Part shown: positions 45,192-53,433 of the stretch, piece after piece | Layout: each line of letters opens with the position of its first letter | Position numbering within the stretch: position 1 is the stretch's first letter | NCBI RefSeq assembly: GCF_042651425.1 | Contig: NZ_JBHSCW010000011.1 | Coordinates: 186,001-250,000 of the forward strand | Origin: Fodinicurvata halophila | Lineage (GTDB): Bacteria > Pseudomonadota > Alphaproteobacteria > Kiloniellales > DSM-21159 | Direction of reading: 5' to 3' | Length of the DNA stretch: 64,000 nucleotides | Made by a program: the position numbers and the translations under genes | Notes under the pieces: generated by a model | Seen by the model: only the letters and a program-made list of their open reading frames with translations | The model's database searches: none | What the model was told of the DNA's origin: nothing

Positions 45192-45809
45192 TCAACGCGC
45201 GGCCGCGACCGCTTCCTTCGTGAAGACAGCCATCTGGCTGACGCCCCCATAGAAGGGATGCGCGCCGGCCAGGTCGGACAGGACGACCCGGCATCCGTTG
45301 CGTTGCCCGACACCCTCGGCCCAGCTTCGGAATTTCCGCCGCCCCCACTCGAATCGGTGATCGGGATGGCGAAAACGGTGAGCCGGGACGCCCAGCAACT
45401 CGTTGTAATCGGCGTTGGGCGTCGTGACGATCACGCTGGCGGGTTTCATCTTCTGGAACAGAGCGGTTTCCAGGACCGACAGGCGCTGGGGATCGAGATG
45501 TTCGAGCGTCTCCAGCAACACGGCGCAATCGAACCCCGAAAGCGCTGGAGGGGGCTCGATCATCGACGCATGCACCAGTTCGATACAGGTGGCCGGCGGC
45601 CCGGTCTGCTCGGCAAGTCTGGAGCGCAGCCGGTCCAGCGCGTCTTCCGAAAGATCGACGCCCACCAGCCTGTCGAATCGGGACTCATGCATCAGGCGCA
45701 GGAGCAGGTCGCCCTCTCCACAGCCGAGATCGAGCACCCTGCGGGCCCCGGTGTCCAAGACAGCCTGATGAACCGTTGCCAGCCTCTGCTCGTGAATCCA
45801 GGTGGTCAT
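45192..45809 (-). CDS. Hen1-like 3'-terminal RNA ribose 2'-O-methyltransferase (stand-alone)
   Basis: A 205-residue SAM methyltransferase (RVLDLGCGEGDLLLRLM) with the metal-binding pattern of Hen1 RNA methyltransferases. Glu100, Glu103 and His104 lie in LLETLEHLD, and His151 lies in RHPDHRFEWGRRKF; VVTTPNADYN also matches. Hen1 methylates the 2'-OH at RNA 3' ends, in bacteria as part of Pnkp/Hen1 RNA repair. Here the N-terminal partner-binding half and Pnkp are missing. The ATG at 45809 overlaps the upstream stop (ATGA), which fixes the start and shows coupling to the HAD gene. Function on RNA is inferred. Confidence 0.78.
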   Translation of the reverse strand: MTTWIHEQRLATVHQAVLDTGARRVLDLGCGEGDLLLRLMHESRFDRLVGVDLSEDALDRLRSRLAEQTGPPATCIELVHASMIEPPPALSGFDCAVLLETLEHLDPQRLSVLETALFQKMKPASVIVTTPNADYNELLGVPAHRFRHPDHRFEWGRRKFRSWAEGVGQRNGCRVVLSDLAGAHPFYGGVSQMAVFTKEAVAAAR

Positions 45810-46807
45810 GGCGCGCTCTGCCACGGATAGACTTGCGCCCAGTCATCGGCCATGTCGACGATGATCCAGCCGCGATCCGGTCCTTCGGCGAGTCCCTTGT
45901 CCAGCCGGCCTATATCGCTCTCGCGGTCGTAGGCCCACTCGCGTTCCGCATCCGTGTGGTGGATGAGCACCCCAAGTCGCGGCCCCTCACCTGTCGTCGT
46001 CCATTCGAGCATCTCCAGGTCACCGTCGGAATTTCCGAAGGCGATGACGGGCCGGCGGCCCACATGGCGCTGGATGCCGATGGGTTTGTTCGCTCCGTCA
46101 GTGAAGAAGAAGGTTCCCGACTTTCGCTCGAAAGCCGGAGCCTTGGTATCGGAGACGTAATCGAGATCGACCTGGGTGCCGATCACCTGCTCGGGCGGTA
46201 CACCGTAGGCTTCCTCGGTCCAGGCACGCATGAAATCGATGCCCCCACCGGAGACGATCCATGTGCGGAACCCGTTGGCTCGCAGATACTCCAGTACGTC
46301 GAGCATCGGCTGGAAGACGAGCTCGGTGAACGGTCGATCGAAACGCGGATGGCGCGCCGTATCGAGCCAATCCTGGACCTCCGCCGTGAAAGTCCTGTCG
46401 CTCATGCCGGTCTGGGTGGCCGCCAGCAGCTTCATCAGGCCCTTGCCGCCCGAGGCAGCCACAGCCTCCCAGTCCCTCTTGAGCGCCGCCTTGAACGGCT
46501 GGGTTTCCGTCCTCTCCGGGTGATCCCCCGCCATCTCCTGAAGACGCTCGATGGCGAAGAGCACCTGGAAGTAAAGGGGCTTCTCGGACCAGAGCGTGCC
46601 ATCGTTGTCGAACACCGCAATCCGCTCGTCGGGGGCGACATAGCCCTGGCTGTCCGGGTCGGTGGTCTCGGCCACGAACTCCAGGATGGCGGACTTGGCC
46701 GGCCCTTCGTTCCAGGACGCCAGCGGATCCTCCTGCGCCAGTGCCAGACCGGCAAAGGCAGCCTGCCCCAGAAGGAAGCAACCGAGCATGATCCCAGAAA
46801 TGCGCAT
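45806..46807 (-). CDS. exported HAD-superfamily phosphatase
   Basis: A 333-residue HAD hydrolase with a Sec signal peptide (GIMLGCFLLGQAAFAGLALA). The catalytic motifs are all present: IAVFDNDGTLW (nucleophile and acid Asp), IVSGGG (motif II region) and VIAFGNSDGDLEML (motif IV). SerB-like phosphatases are the nearest relatives, but export points to a periplasmic scavenging role. It is translationally coupled to the Hen1-like gene even though one product is exported and the other cytosolic. Confidence 0.82.
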   Translation of the reverse strand: MRISGIMLGCFLLGQAAFAGLALAQEDPLASWNEGPAKSAILEFVAETTDPDSQGYVAPDERIAVFDNDGTLWSEKPLYFQVLFAIERLQEMAGDHPERTETQPFKAALKRDWEAVAASGGKGLMKLLAATQTGMSDRTFTAEVQDWLDTARHPRFDRPFTELVFQPMLDVLEYLRANGFRTWIVSGGGIDFMRAWTEEAYGVPPEQVIGTQVDLDYVSDTKAPAFERKSGTFFFTDGANKPIGIQRHVGRRPVIAFGNSDGDLEMLEWTTTGEGPRLGVLIHHTDAEREWAYDRESDIGRLDKGLAEGPDRGWIIVDMADDWAQVYPWQSAP

Positions 46808-46915
46808 TGTGCCACCCGTTGCCCTCAATCTCGCCGCATCTTCCGCAGTTATGCCCCTTCGGCTTGTCCATGTCACTCTCGTCGGAGATAGTGCTTCGAC
46901 AACTGTAGACCCTGT

Positions 46916-47206
46916 CTGGCACAGCTAAGCGAAATCGAACTTTCGCTGGCCCAGACCCTGTTGATCACCGGCACGCTGGTGGCCTCTTCCATCGGCGCCC
47001 CCGGGACACCCGGCGTCAGCATCGCCATCCTGCTCAGCGTGGCCACGAACTTCGGCATTCCCGTCGAGGGCATGGTGATCATCCTGGGCGTCGACCGCAT
47101 CCTGGACATGAGTCGCACCACGGTGAACGTAACGGGCGACCTGGTGGCGGCCACACTGCTGAACCCACGTGTCAAGGCGCATTCCGTTGAGACGGCGCCC
47201 GGGTGA
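46916..47206 (+). pseudogene. remnant of a dicarboxylate/amino acid:cation symporter
   Basis: Only the C-terminal ~95 residues of a DAACS (GltP/DctA) symporter remain. The sequence is LAQLSEIELSLAQ, then ASSIGAPGTPG, GMVIILGVDRILDMSR and TTVNVTGDLVAA. These are the transport-core HP2 and TM8 motifs in perfect reading frame, but no start or N-terminal half exists upstream, where the exported HAD gene begins. The fragment cannot make a working carrier. A deletion probably fused its tail to this spot. Confidence 0.78.
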
Positions 47207-47230
47207 AGGCCGGAGGCCAGGCTTCTGCGG

Positions 47231-48313
47231 CTACTCCGCGCCGTGCCGCAGGGAAGTTCCGGCCGCCTCGCCAAACCACCGCCGTTTCAGCCAGAGCGCC
47301 ACCGTCACCAGAGAGATCAGCACAGGCACCTCGACCAAAGGCCCGATGACCGTTGCGAAGGCGACCGGCGAGGCCAGGCCGAACGAGGCGATGGCGACAG
47401 CGATGGCGAGCTCGAAATTGTTGCTGGCCGCCGTGAAGGCGATCGCCGTGGTACGTGGATAGTCGGCCTCGATCAGCTTGCCCATCCAGAAACTGATCAC
47501 GAACATGATCACGAAATACAGCGCCAGGGGAAGCGCGATCCGCAGGGCGTCGAGCGGCAGCTCCAGCACCATGCCGCCCTTCAGCGAGAACATGGCAACG
47601 ATGGTGAACAGAAGTGCCCCCAGGGTGAGGGGCGAGATCCTGGGCAGGAAATGGCTCTCGTACCAGCTCTCGCCCTTGCGCTGCACAAGCACCCGTCGAG
47701 TGAGGTATCCGGCCGCGAAGGGGATGCCCAGATAGATCAGAACGGCCTCGGCGATCGTCAGGAAACCGACATCGATCACGCTGCCGTCCAGGCCGAGCAG
47801 CGGCGGCAGCACCGTCAGGAAGACCCAGGCATAGAGGCTGAAGAACAGGATCTGGAAGATCGAGTTGAAGGCGACCAGCGCGGCCACGTACTGATTGCTG
47901 CCGCCGGCGAGCTGGTTCCAGACCAGCACCATGGCGATACAGCGCGCCAGGCCGATCAGGATCAGGCCCGTCATGTATTCGGGATAGTCCTGCAAGAAGA
48001 GCACCGCCAGCGCGAACATCAGGAGTGGCCCGATCAACCAGTTCTGCACCAGCGAGAGGGCCAGCACCCGGACATCCTTGAAGACCAGTGGCAGTTCCTC
48101 GTAGCGCACCTTGGCCAGCGGCGGATACATCATCAGGACCAGGCCGATGGCGATCGGCAGGTTGGTGTTCCCGATTGACAGGCTGTCCAGGAACAGCGGC
48201 AATTCGTCGAAGAGCGAACCGAGACCGACGCCCACCGCCATGGCGGCAAAGATCCAGAGCGTCAGGTAACGATCCAGGAAGGACAGCTGTTTGCGGGAGG
48301 CGGCGGACGCCAT
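47231..48313 (-). CDS. acr3: arsenite efflux transporter Acr3
   Basis: A 360-residue inner-membrane protein with ten hydrophobic helices of the bile/arsenite/riboflavin transporter superfamily. The Acr3 active-site cysteine motif is clear (GLARCIAMVLVWNQLAGG), as is FTAASNNFELAIAVAI. It exports arsenite (and sometimes antimonite) using the proton gradient. AAGGAG lies upstream of the ATG. It follows arsR by 77 bases; no arsC is present. Confidence 0.93.
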   Translation of the reverse strand: MASAASRKQLSFLDRYLTLWIFAAMAVGVGLGSLFDELPLFLDSLSIGNTNLPIAIGLVLMMYPPLAKVRYEELPLVFKDVRVLALSLVQNWLIGPLLMFALAVLFLQDYPEYMTGLILIGLARCIAMVLVWNQLAGGSNQYVAALVAFNSIFQILFFSLYAWVFLTVLPPLLGLDGSVIDVGFLTIAEAVLIYLGIPFAAGYLTRRVLVQRKGESWYESHFLPRISPLTLGALLFTIVAMFSLKGGMVLELPLDALRIALPLALYFVIMFVISFWMGKLIEADYPRTTAIAFTAASNNFELAIAVAIASFGLASPVAFATVIGPLVEVPVLISLVTVALWLKRRWFGEAAGTSLRHGAE

Positions 48314-48390
48314 GCTCTTCTCCTTGGTCAGGACTCAGGCTTTCGGCTTGTCCCTGGCCAGCCGGATCACGCAGCCTCAGTGTGCAGTGG

Positions 48391-48795
48391 TCACTCGGGA
48401 CTTTCTTTTGGCTCGTCCTCCGCAGGCGGACAGCAGATCGACCCCTTGAGCGCACCTCGGCTGTCCTGCTCGAACACCGTATTCAGCAGGCCGGCAAGCG
48501 GCATCAGGCACTCGGCGTTCAGGGCATAGCAGACGCGCGGCGGCATGGCCTCGGCCGTGATGACCCCGGCCGACTTCAGGATCCGCAGGTGCTCGGACAC
48601 CGTGGACTGCGCAAGCCCGATCTCCTCCACGATGTCGCAGCCGATGCAGGACTGTTTCTCCAAGAGCAGGCGCAGGATGCGGATGCGCGCCGGATGGGCC
48701 AGCGCCTTCGCGATCGCCGCAGCATCCTCGTCGCCGGACGCCGGCGTCAGATCCATCCCAACTGCATTCGGGGAGCTCAGCGATGCGTCTGCCAT
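48391..48795 (-). CDS. arsR: ArsR-family arsenic-responsive repressor
   Basis: A 134-residue ArsR/SmtB winged-helix repressor: AHPARIRILRLLLEK and QSTVSEHLRILKSAGVI. Cysteines at SCIGCDIV near the HTH and a CC pair near the C-terminus (SICCPP) are candidate As(III) ligands. On binding As(III) it would leave the operator and permit arsR-acr3 expression. A 16-bp perfect inverted repeat lies directly before its start codon. Confidence 0.9.
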   Translation of the reverse strand: MADASLSSPNAVGMDLTPASGDEDAAAIAKALAHPARIRILRLLLEKQSCIGCDIVEEIGLAQSTVSEHLRILKSAGVITAEAMPPRVCYALNAECLMPLAGLLNTVFEQDSRGALKGSICCPPAEDEPKESPE

Positions 48796-48797
48796 GT

Positions 48798-48840
48798 ATT
48801 ACCTTCAATCGTTTATCGTCGATTAACGATTGAAGGTAAT
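48798..48840 (-). promoter_or_regulatory. arsR operator / ribosome-site hairpin
   Basis: Two perfect 16-base arms (ATTACCTTCAATCGTT and its reverse complement) flank an 11-base spacer and end 2 bases before the arsR ATG. The GAAGG ribosome site, 6 bases upstream of that ATG, lies inside the proximal arm. The repeat may be the ArsR operator. If transcribed, it would also fold and hide the ribosome site. Confidence 0.7.
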
Positions 48841-48954
48841 GCCGCTCTCCAGGAGAAGCAAGATCAAACACGGCCTTTTCGTCAGGCCGCAATGGTGTCG
48901 CGCCTCCAGGAAATGCGCTGCAGTGGAGAGACCCCGGCGTTTGCTCTACCGCGC

Positions 48955-51027
48955 TCAGGCAGCAGCCGGGGCCGGCAGGAATTCGGACGGGGCTCCTGTT
49001 ACCAGGACGGTCAGGCGGTGCATCGCCCGGGTACAGGCAACGTAAAGGAGATTGCGATCCAGCTCCGTGCTGTAGGTCTCGGCACTGGCGTCTGGCACGA
49101 TCACGCGGTCGAATTCCAGGCCCTTCGCCAAGTGTGCCGTGCAGACGATCACGCCCGTGGAAAACCCCTCGCTGCCGGCATCCAGCAGGCGGGCCTTCGC
49201 ACCGGCCTCGGTCAGCTGTCGATGCAACCTGTTCGCCTGCTTCTGCGTCTTGGCAATGAGCGCCAGGCTGTTGTGGCCGGAGGCCCGAAAATCCTCGACC
49301 TCCTGCAGGATCCGCGCTCTCGTCTCACTCGCGCGTGTGCAGGTCACGACCTGGGGCGGCTCGCCGTGGCGTTCGATGGGCACCAGCTCCTCGTTGGGCG
49401 AAATCGCCAGGGCGAACTGCATGATCTCCCAGCTTGAGCGATAGCTCTTGGTCAGTTTGACCGGCGCCGGCGCCCGCAAGGCGCGCTGGATCTGTTCCGG
49501 GCTCGAGGCGCTGTAGGGATTCACCGACTGGCTGGCATCGCCCAGGATCGTCTTGCGGCAGGGAAACAGCTTGCCGAGGACGGCATACTGAACGGGCGTA
49601 TAGTCCTGCATCTCGTCCACCAGCAGGTGCTTCACCTCCTTGCGGGGATTGTCGATCCCCTCGAGCCGCATCTTCAGGTAAATCAGCGGAAAGACGTCGG
49701 CATACTCGAGCTTGCCGCCCGCCGGCTTGAACAGGTCGGGCCGCTCCAGCCACTCGAACATCTGCTTGTAGGCCTCGCGTAGGGTGATCTTTCGGGCCAT
49801 GCCCCGAACAGCCTCCCGCAGCGACTGCCGCTCATGAGTCAGAAGCTCGTAGTTGTAGTAGAGCCCGATATTGTGCTCGGCCGCCTTGACCACCTCCGCC
49901 ACGCGTTCGGTAAACGGCAGGCCGCGATGCTTGTTCCAGGTCTCGGCGAAGAACCAGTCAGGGACCAGCTTGCGGCCAACGCGCCACATCTCTGCCTGGA
50001 AGGAGTTTGCCTCCAGGTGCTCCACATAGGCATCAATCTGCTTCAGGAACTCCGGCGAGGCCTTCGCGACCATGCGTTCCTTCATCGCCGCGTCATCCTT
50101 TTCCAACAGCTGGGCGGTCTGTTCGGCAAAGCTCTGGAAGCGATACTTGTGACCCAGAAGCTCGCCAGCCAGCGTTTCCATGCCGATCTCGCCCACCTGC
50201 TCCTCACCCAGCTCGGGCAGGACGTTGCCGATGTAGTCGGCGAACACGCGATTGGGCGAGATGATCAGGATGTCGTCGGAGCTCAGCGTGTCCTTGAAGC
50301 GATAGAGCAGGAAGGCGATGCGGTGCAGCGCGATGGAGGTCTTGCCCGAGCCGGCCACCCCCTGGATGATCAGCGTCTGCGCCTCGGCATCGCGGATGAT
50401 GGCATTCTGGTCGCGCTGGATGGTGGCGACGATGTTCTTCATCCCCTCGTCGGAGGAGCGGCTCAACTCCTCCTGCAGGACTTCGTCCACGATGTTCACG
50501 TCGGTTTCCAGCAGGAACTCGAGATCGCCCTCGCGGATGCGGAACTGCCGCTTGCGTGTCAGCTGGCCCGCGATCTCGCCTGAAGGTGCCTGATAGCGCG
50601 CGGGGCCAATCTCGTAGTCGTAGAACAGCGAGGAAATCGGGGCACGCCAATCGTAGACGAGGGTCTGTCCCGTCTCCTCGTCCCGGAAATCGTGCACCCC
50701 GACATAGATGGCTTCTGCCTGGTCGCCACCGGCCGTGCCGCGCGCAAAATCGAACCGCCCAAAGTAGGGCGCCTTCTTCAGCTTGAGCAGCTTCTGCCGC
50801 TGTTGGTCGAGCACCTCACCAGAGCGCACCTTCTGGTCGATCGTCTGGCGCACCGCGATCTTCTCGATATGGTCCATGTCGCGTCGCGCTTCCCAGAGAT
50901 AGTCCTTGTTCGTCTGGACCTCCTGGGCATAGGCGTTGAGCCGCGCATCGATGCTCTTCAGGTTATGATCTATACGTTCCAGGCAGGCCTCGAGGCGCAC
51001 CTTCTCTTCGGTCTCGGCAGAATTCAT
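48955..51027 (-). CDS. HelD-type superfamily I helicase
   Basis: A 690-residue UvrD/Rep-fold ATPase with the HelD layout. A long N-terminal coiled coil (residues 5-85) comes first, then the YVGVHDFRDEETG and YDWRAPISSLFYDYE domain typical of HelD. Walker A is GVAGSGKTSIALHR, motif II is DEMQDYTPVQY, and the C-terminal motifs include VCTAHLAKGLEFDRVIVPD. HelD in Bacillus and mycobacteria releases stalled RNA polymerase. It is less common in alphaproteobacteria. The start at 51027 is chosen; an upstream ATG at 51084 gives 19 extra low-complexity residues. Confidence 0.83.
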   Translation of the reverse strand: MNSAETEEKVRLEACLERIDHNLKSIDARLNAYAQEVQTNKDYLWEARRDMDHIEKIAVRQTIDQKVRSGEVLDQQRQKLLKLKKAPYFGRFDFARGTAGGDQAEAIYVGVHDFRDEETGQTLVYDWRAPISSLFYDYEIGPARYQAPSGEIAGQLTRKRQFRIREGDLEFLLETDVNIVDEVLQEELSRSSDEGMKNIVATIQRDQNAIIRDAEAQTLIIQGVAGSGKTSIALHRIAFLLYRFKDTLSSDDILIISPNRVFADYIGNVLPELGEEQVGEIGMETLAGELLGHKYRFQSFAEQTAQLLEKDDAAMKERMVAKASPEFLKQIDAYVEHLEANSFQAEMWRVGRKLVPDWFFAETWNKHRGLPFTERVAEVVKAAEHNIGLYYNYELLTHERQSLREAVRGMARKITLREAYKQMFEWLERPDLFKPAGGKLEYADVFPLIYLKMRLEGIDNPRKEVKHLLVDEMQDYTPVQYAVLGKLFPCRKTILGDASQSVNPYSASSPEQIQRALRAPAPVKLTKSYRSSWEIMQFALAISPNEELVPIERHGEPPQVVTCTRASETRARILQEVEDFRASGHNSLALIAKTQKQANRLHRQLTEAGAKARLLDAGSEGFSTGVIVCTAHLAKGLEFDRVIVPDASAETYSTELDRNLLYVACTRAMHRLTVLVTGAPSEFLPAPAAA

Positions 51028-51218
51028 CTTATCTAGGGCTGGCTTCCGGTTTGGGCACCTGGGATCCGGCTTGTGGGAGCCCACACAACGAGGCTCCTTA
51101 TCAGGGTTTCGGGTTCAAATCTCAAGACTCACGCTTCAGGTCAGGCCCCTCCAGCTGACAGACCGCGCACCCGGCGAAACATCTTCGCGCAGCCGTTCAC
51201 TCTGTTCTTGGACGGGAG

Positions 51219-51752
51219 CTATTCCGCAACCTGCTGTAGCTTTTCGCTAAACACTTCATGTGCGCGTTCATCGAACATCACGAAACGTACGAGCCGTACA
51301 TGACTCAGTTCCGGAACCATGGACACCACGGTCCTGCAGGCGACCTCTGCGCCCGAGACCAGCGGATAGCCGAAAGCTCCCGTCGAGATCGCCGGGAAGG
51401 CCACCGAAGCGATACCCTGGTTTTCCGCGACCTTCAGGGACTGCCTATAGCAGTGAGCGAGCAATTCCTCAGAAGGTTCGTCACGACCATAGACCGGTCC
51501 CAGGGTATGGATCACGTAAGCATTGGGAAGATTGAAACCCTTCGTGAGCACCGCTTCCCCGGGCGAGATCGGCGCCAAAGGGGCACAGGCCTTCGCCAGT
51601 TCACGACCGGCGCGCGCATGAAGGGCACCCGCCACGCCTCCACCCGGCATCAACTCCGCATTGGCGGCGTTCACCACTGCTTCGATATCGGATTGAGCGG
51701 CTATATCCCCGACACGGCATTCAAGGGCAACCTGATTCACCTCGATCTTCAT
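51219..51752 (-). CDS. macrodomain protein (O-acetyl-ADP-ribose deacetylase type)
   Basis: A 177-residue macro domain of the MacroD/YmdB type: VVNAANAELMPGGGVAGALHARAG (Asn and Gly loop of the active site) and VAFPAISTGAFGYP. It binds ADP-ribose and typically removes it from acidic residues or deacetylates O-acetyl-ADP-ribose. The ATG follows CGGAGAGAAG; a longer frame to 51863 lacks homology. It is a single gene, divergent from an exported hydrolase. Confidence 0.9.
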   Translation of the reverse strand: MKIEVNQVALECRVGDIAAQSDIEAVVNAANAELMPGGGVAGALHARAGRELAKACAPLAPISPGEAVLTKGFNLPNAYVIHTLGPVYGRDEPSEELLAHCYRQSLKVAENQGIASVAFPAISTGAFGYPLVSGAEVACRTVVSMVPELSHVRLVRFVMFDERAHEVFSEKLQQVAE

Positions 51753-52064
51753 GGTCTTCTCTCCGCTTTGGAACAGCACTCCAAGTGAGTGCCGGTTCGT
51801 TTGTCTGCCACTGTCCGGACCGCAGCTGTCACTTCCCTGGGGCATCACGGATAAAAAGAACATGGGAAGGAAATCACAGCCTGTGTAGTGCGGGCCCGGC
51901 GCTCCTCAAGCCTCCGTCTCGCCAGGTGCAGGCACGTCCCTTCCTCAAGCAGGCTGCAACTCCTTGAACAGCCCGAAGTTTTCCGCTCATATATCGGGCG
52001 GCCTTCCGGCTCCCCTGCCGATTCTCAACAGGACCCTGCGGTCCCAAGAAAGAAAGCAAGATTC
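51753..52064. other. divergent spacer, no gene seen
   Basis: About 310 bases between the macrodomain and serine-hydrolase genes. It should contain both promoters. I see no conserved frame, stable hairpin or repeat. Confidence 0.4.
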
Positions 52065-53243
52065 ATGCGTCCTGTCCGTCTGACTCCCCTGCTCGCCCTC
52101 GCTGTGTTGTTCCAGTTGACGTCCGTGTCCTTCGCCGAGGCACAGGAAGACCTGGAGTCACGCCTCGAACCGGTTCGCGAAGAGTTCGGTCTCCCCGCCA
52201 TGGTCGCCGCCGTGGCCGTCGACGGCGAGATCGTTGCCGCCGGCGCCACCGGCCTGCGGGCCCTGGGCCATGACGCCCCGGCGGAGGTCGAGGACAGGAT
52301 CCACATCGGCTCGGACACCAAGGCCATGACGGCACTGCTGGCGGGCATGGCCGTCGAAGAGGACCTCTTGAGCTGGAACAGCACCATCGGGGACGTGCTG
52401 GGCGACAAGGTCCCTGACATGAACGAAACTCTGGCCGAGGTCCGTCTGGAGCAGCTTCTTTCGCACTCGAGTGGCATTCCCAGCGACACGCAGGAGATGA
52501 TCGAGATCTACTTCAATGCCAATGCCTTCGAGCACAACCTGACGGATCTTCGCCTGATGGCGCTGGATGCCTGGAAGGATCACGAGCCGGTCATTCCCGA
52601 CGACTCCCCTTTCCAGTATGCCAACTTCGGCTATCTCATCGCCGGCACCATGATCGAGACGGCAATGGGTCAGCCCTGGGAGGCCCTGATACAGCAACGG
52701 ATCTTCCAGCCGCTCGAGCTGGAAACGGCTGGCCTGGGCGCTACCGCCACGCCCGGTTTGATCGATGCACTGGTGGGACATTCACAGGAGAATACCGGAG
52801 AGCCCGAAGCCAGGCCTTGGGGTGCCGCGGCGGATATCCCGCCCATCATGGGGCCGGCCGGAACGGCCCACATGTCCATCCTGGATTTCGCACGCTGGGG
52901 CGCATGGATTTCCGGCGGCGCACATCGCGGTCCAAAACTGGTCGCGCCGGAGACCCTGGCCTACATCATGGACCCCAAGGTCCCGGCAAAAATACCCAAT
53001 CCGCCGCCAGGCACTCCCGAGGAAGGCGGCTATGCCCTCGGCTGGGGAATCGAGCAGTTCGACTGGGCTGACCGCCCCCTGCACACCCACAACGGCTCCA
53101 ACAGCATGAACCTGGCAAAGATCCTGGTGGATCCAGAAGTCGACATTGCCATCGTCGTTGCCACCAACATCGGCGGCCGGCAGGCCAACCTGGCGGCTGG
53201 ATACATCATGAAAGAACTTTATCTCGCATATGGCGGGAACTGA
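52065..53243 (+). CDS. exported serine beta-lactamase-like hydrolase
   Basis: A 392-residue member of the class C beta-lactamase/transpeptidase-like fold with a Sec signal peptide (LTPLLALAVLFQLTSVSFAEA). Active-site motifs are SDTK (SxxK, in GSDTKAMTALLAG), YANFGY (YxN) and HNGSNS (HxG). Members act as esterases, D-amino acid peptidases or are uncharacterised; there is no reason to call it a resistance enzyme. An upstream in-frame start at 51888 was rejected because the signal peptide starts here. Confidence 0.85.
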   Translation: MRPVRLTPLLALAVLFQLTSVSFAEAQEDLESRLEPVREEFGLPAMVAAVAVDGEIVAAGATGLRALGHDAPAEVEDRIHIGSDTKAMTALLAGMAVEEDLLSWNSTIGDVLGDKVPDMNETLAEVRLEQLLSHSSGIPSDTQEMIEIYFNANAFEHNLTDLRLMALDAWKDHEPVIPDDSPFQYANFGYLIAGTMIETAMGQPWEALIQQRIFQPLELETAGLGATATPGLIDALVGHSQENTGEPEARPWGAAADIPPIMGPAGTAHMSILDFARWGAWISGGAHRGPKLVAPETLAYIMDPKVPAKIPNPPPGTPEEGGYALGWGIEQFDWADRPLHTHNGSNSMNLAKILVDPEVDIAIVVATNIGGRQANLAAGYIMKELYLAYGGN

Positions 53244-53433
53244 AAGACGCCCCCCGTGTTGCGCTTGAACATTTCGGCCGTTTCCCAGACAGCGCCATCT
53301 CTAACAGAACTGGGTTTCATCTGATCCTGGCGGCAACCCACGGCCGCAGCCTGACGCCTCGTCCGTATCAGGGTAAATGCGGCGAACCAGGACCGGACGC
53401 AAAGGGACCAAGCGGAAACTCGGTGCCTGTCAG

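Noticed and set aside
51100..51140. tRNA-like GGGTTCAAATCTC stretch
   Set aside because: It resembles a T-arm, but the five bases on each side do not pair, and no acceptor stem or anticodon arm can be built.
52065..53243. Calling the exported serine hydrolase an antibiotic-resistance beta-lactamase
   Set aside because: Only the general fold motifs are present. Most such relatives are esterases or peptidases.
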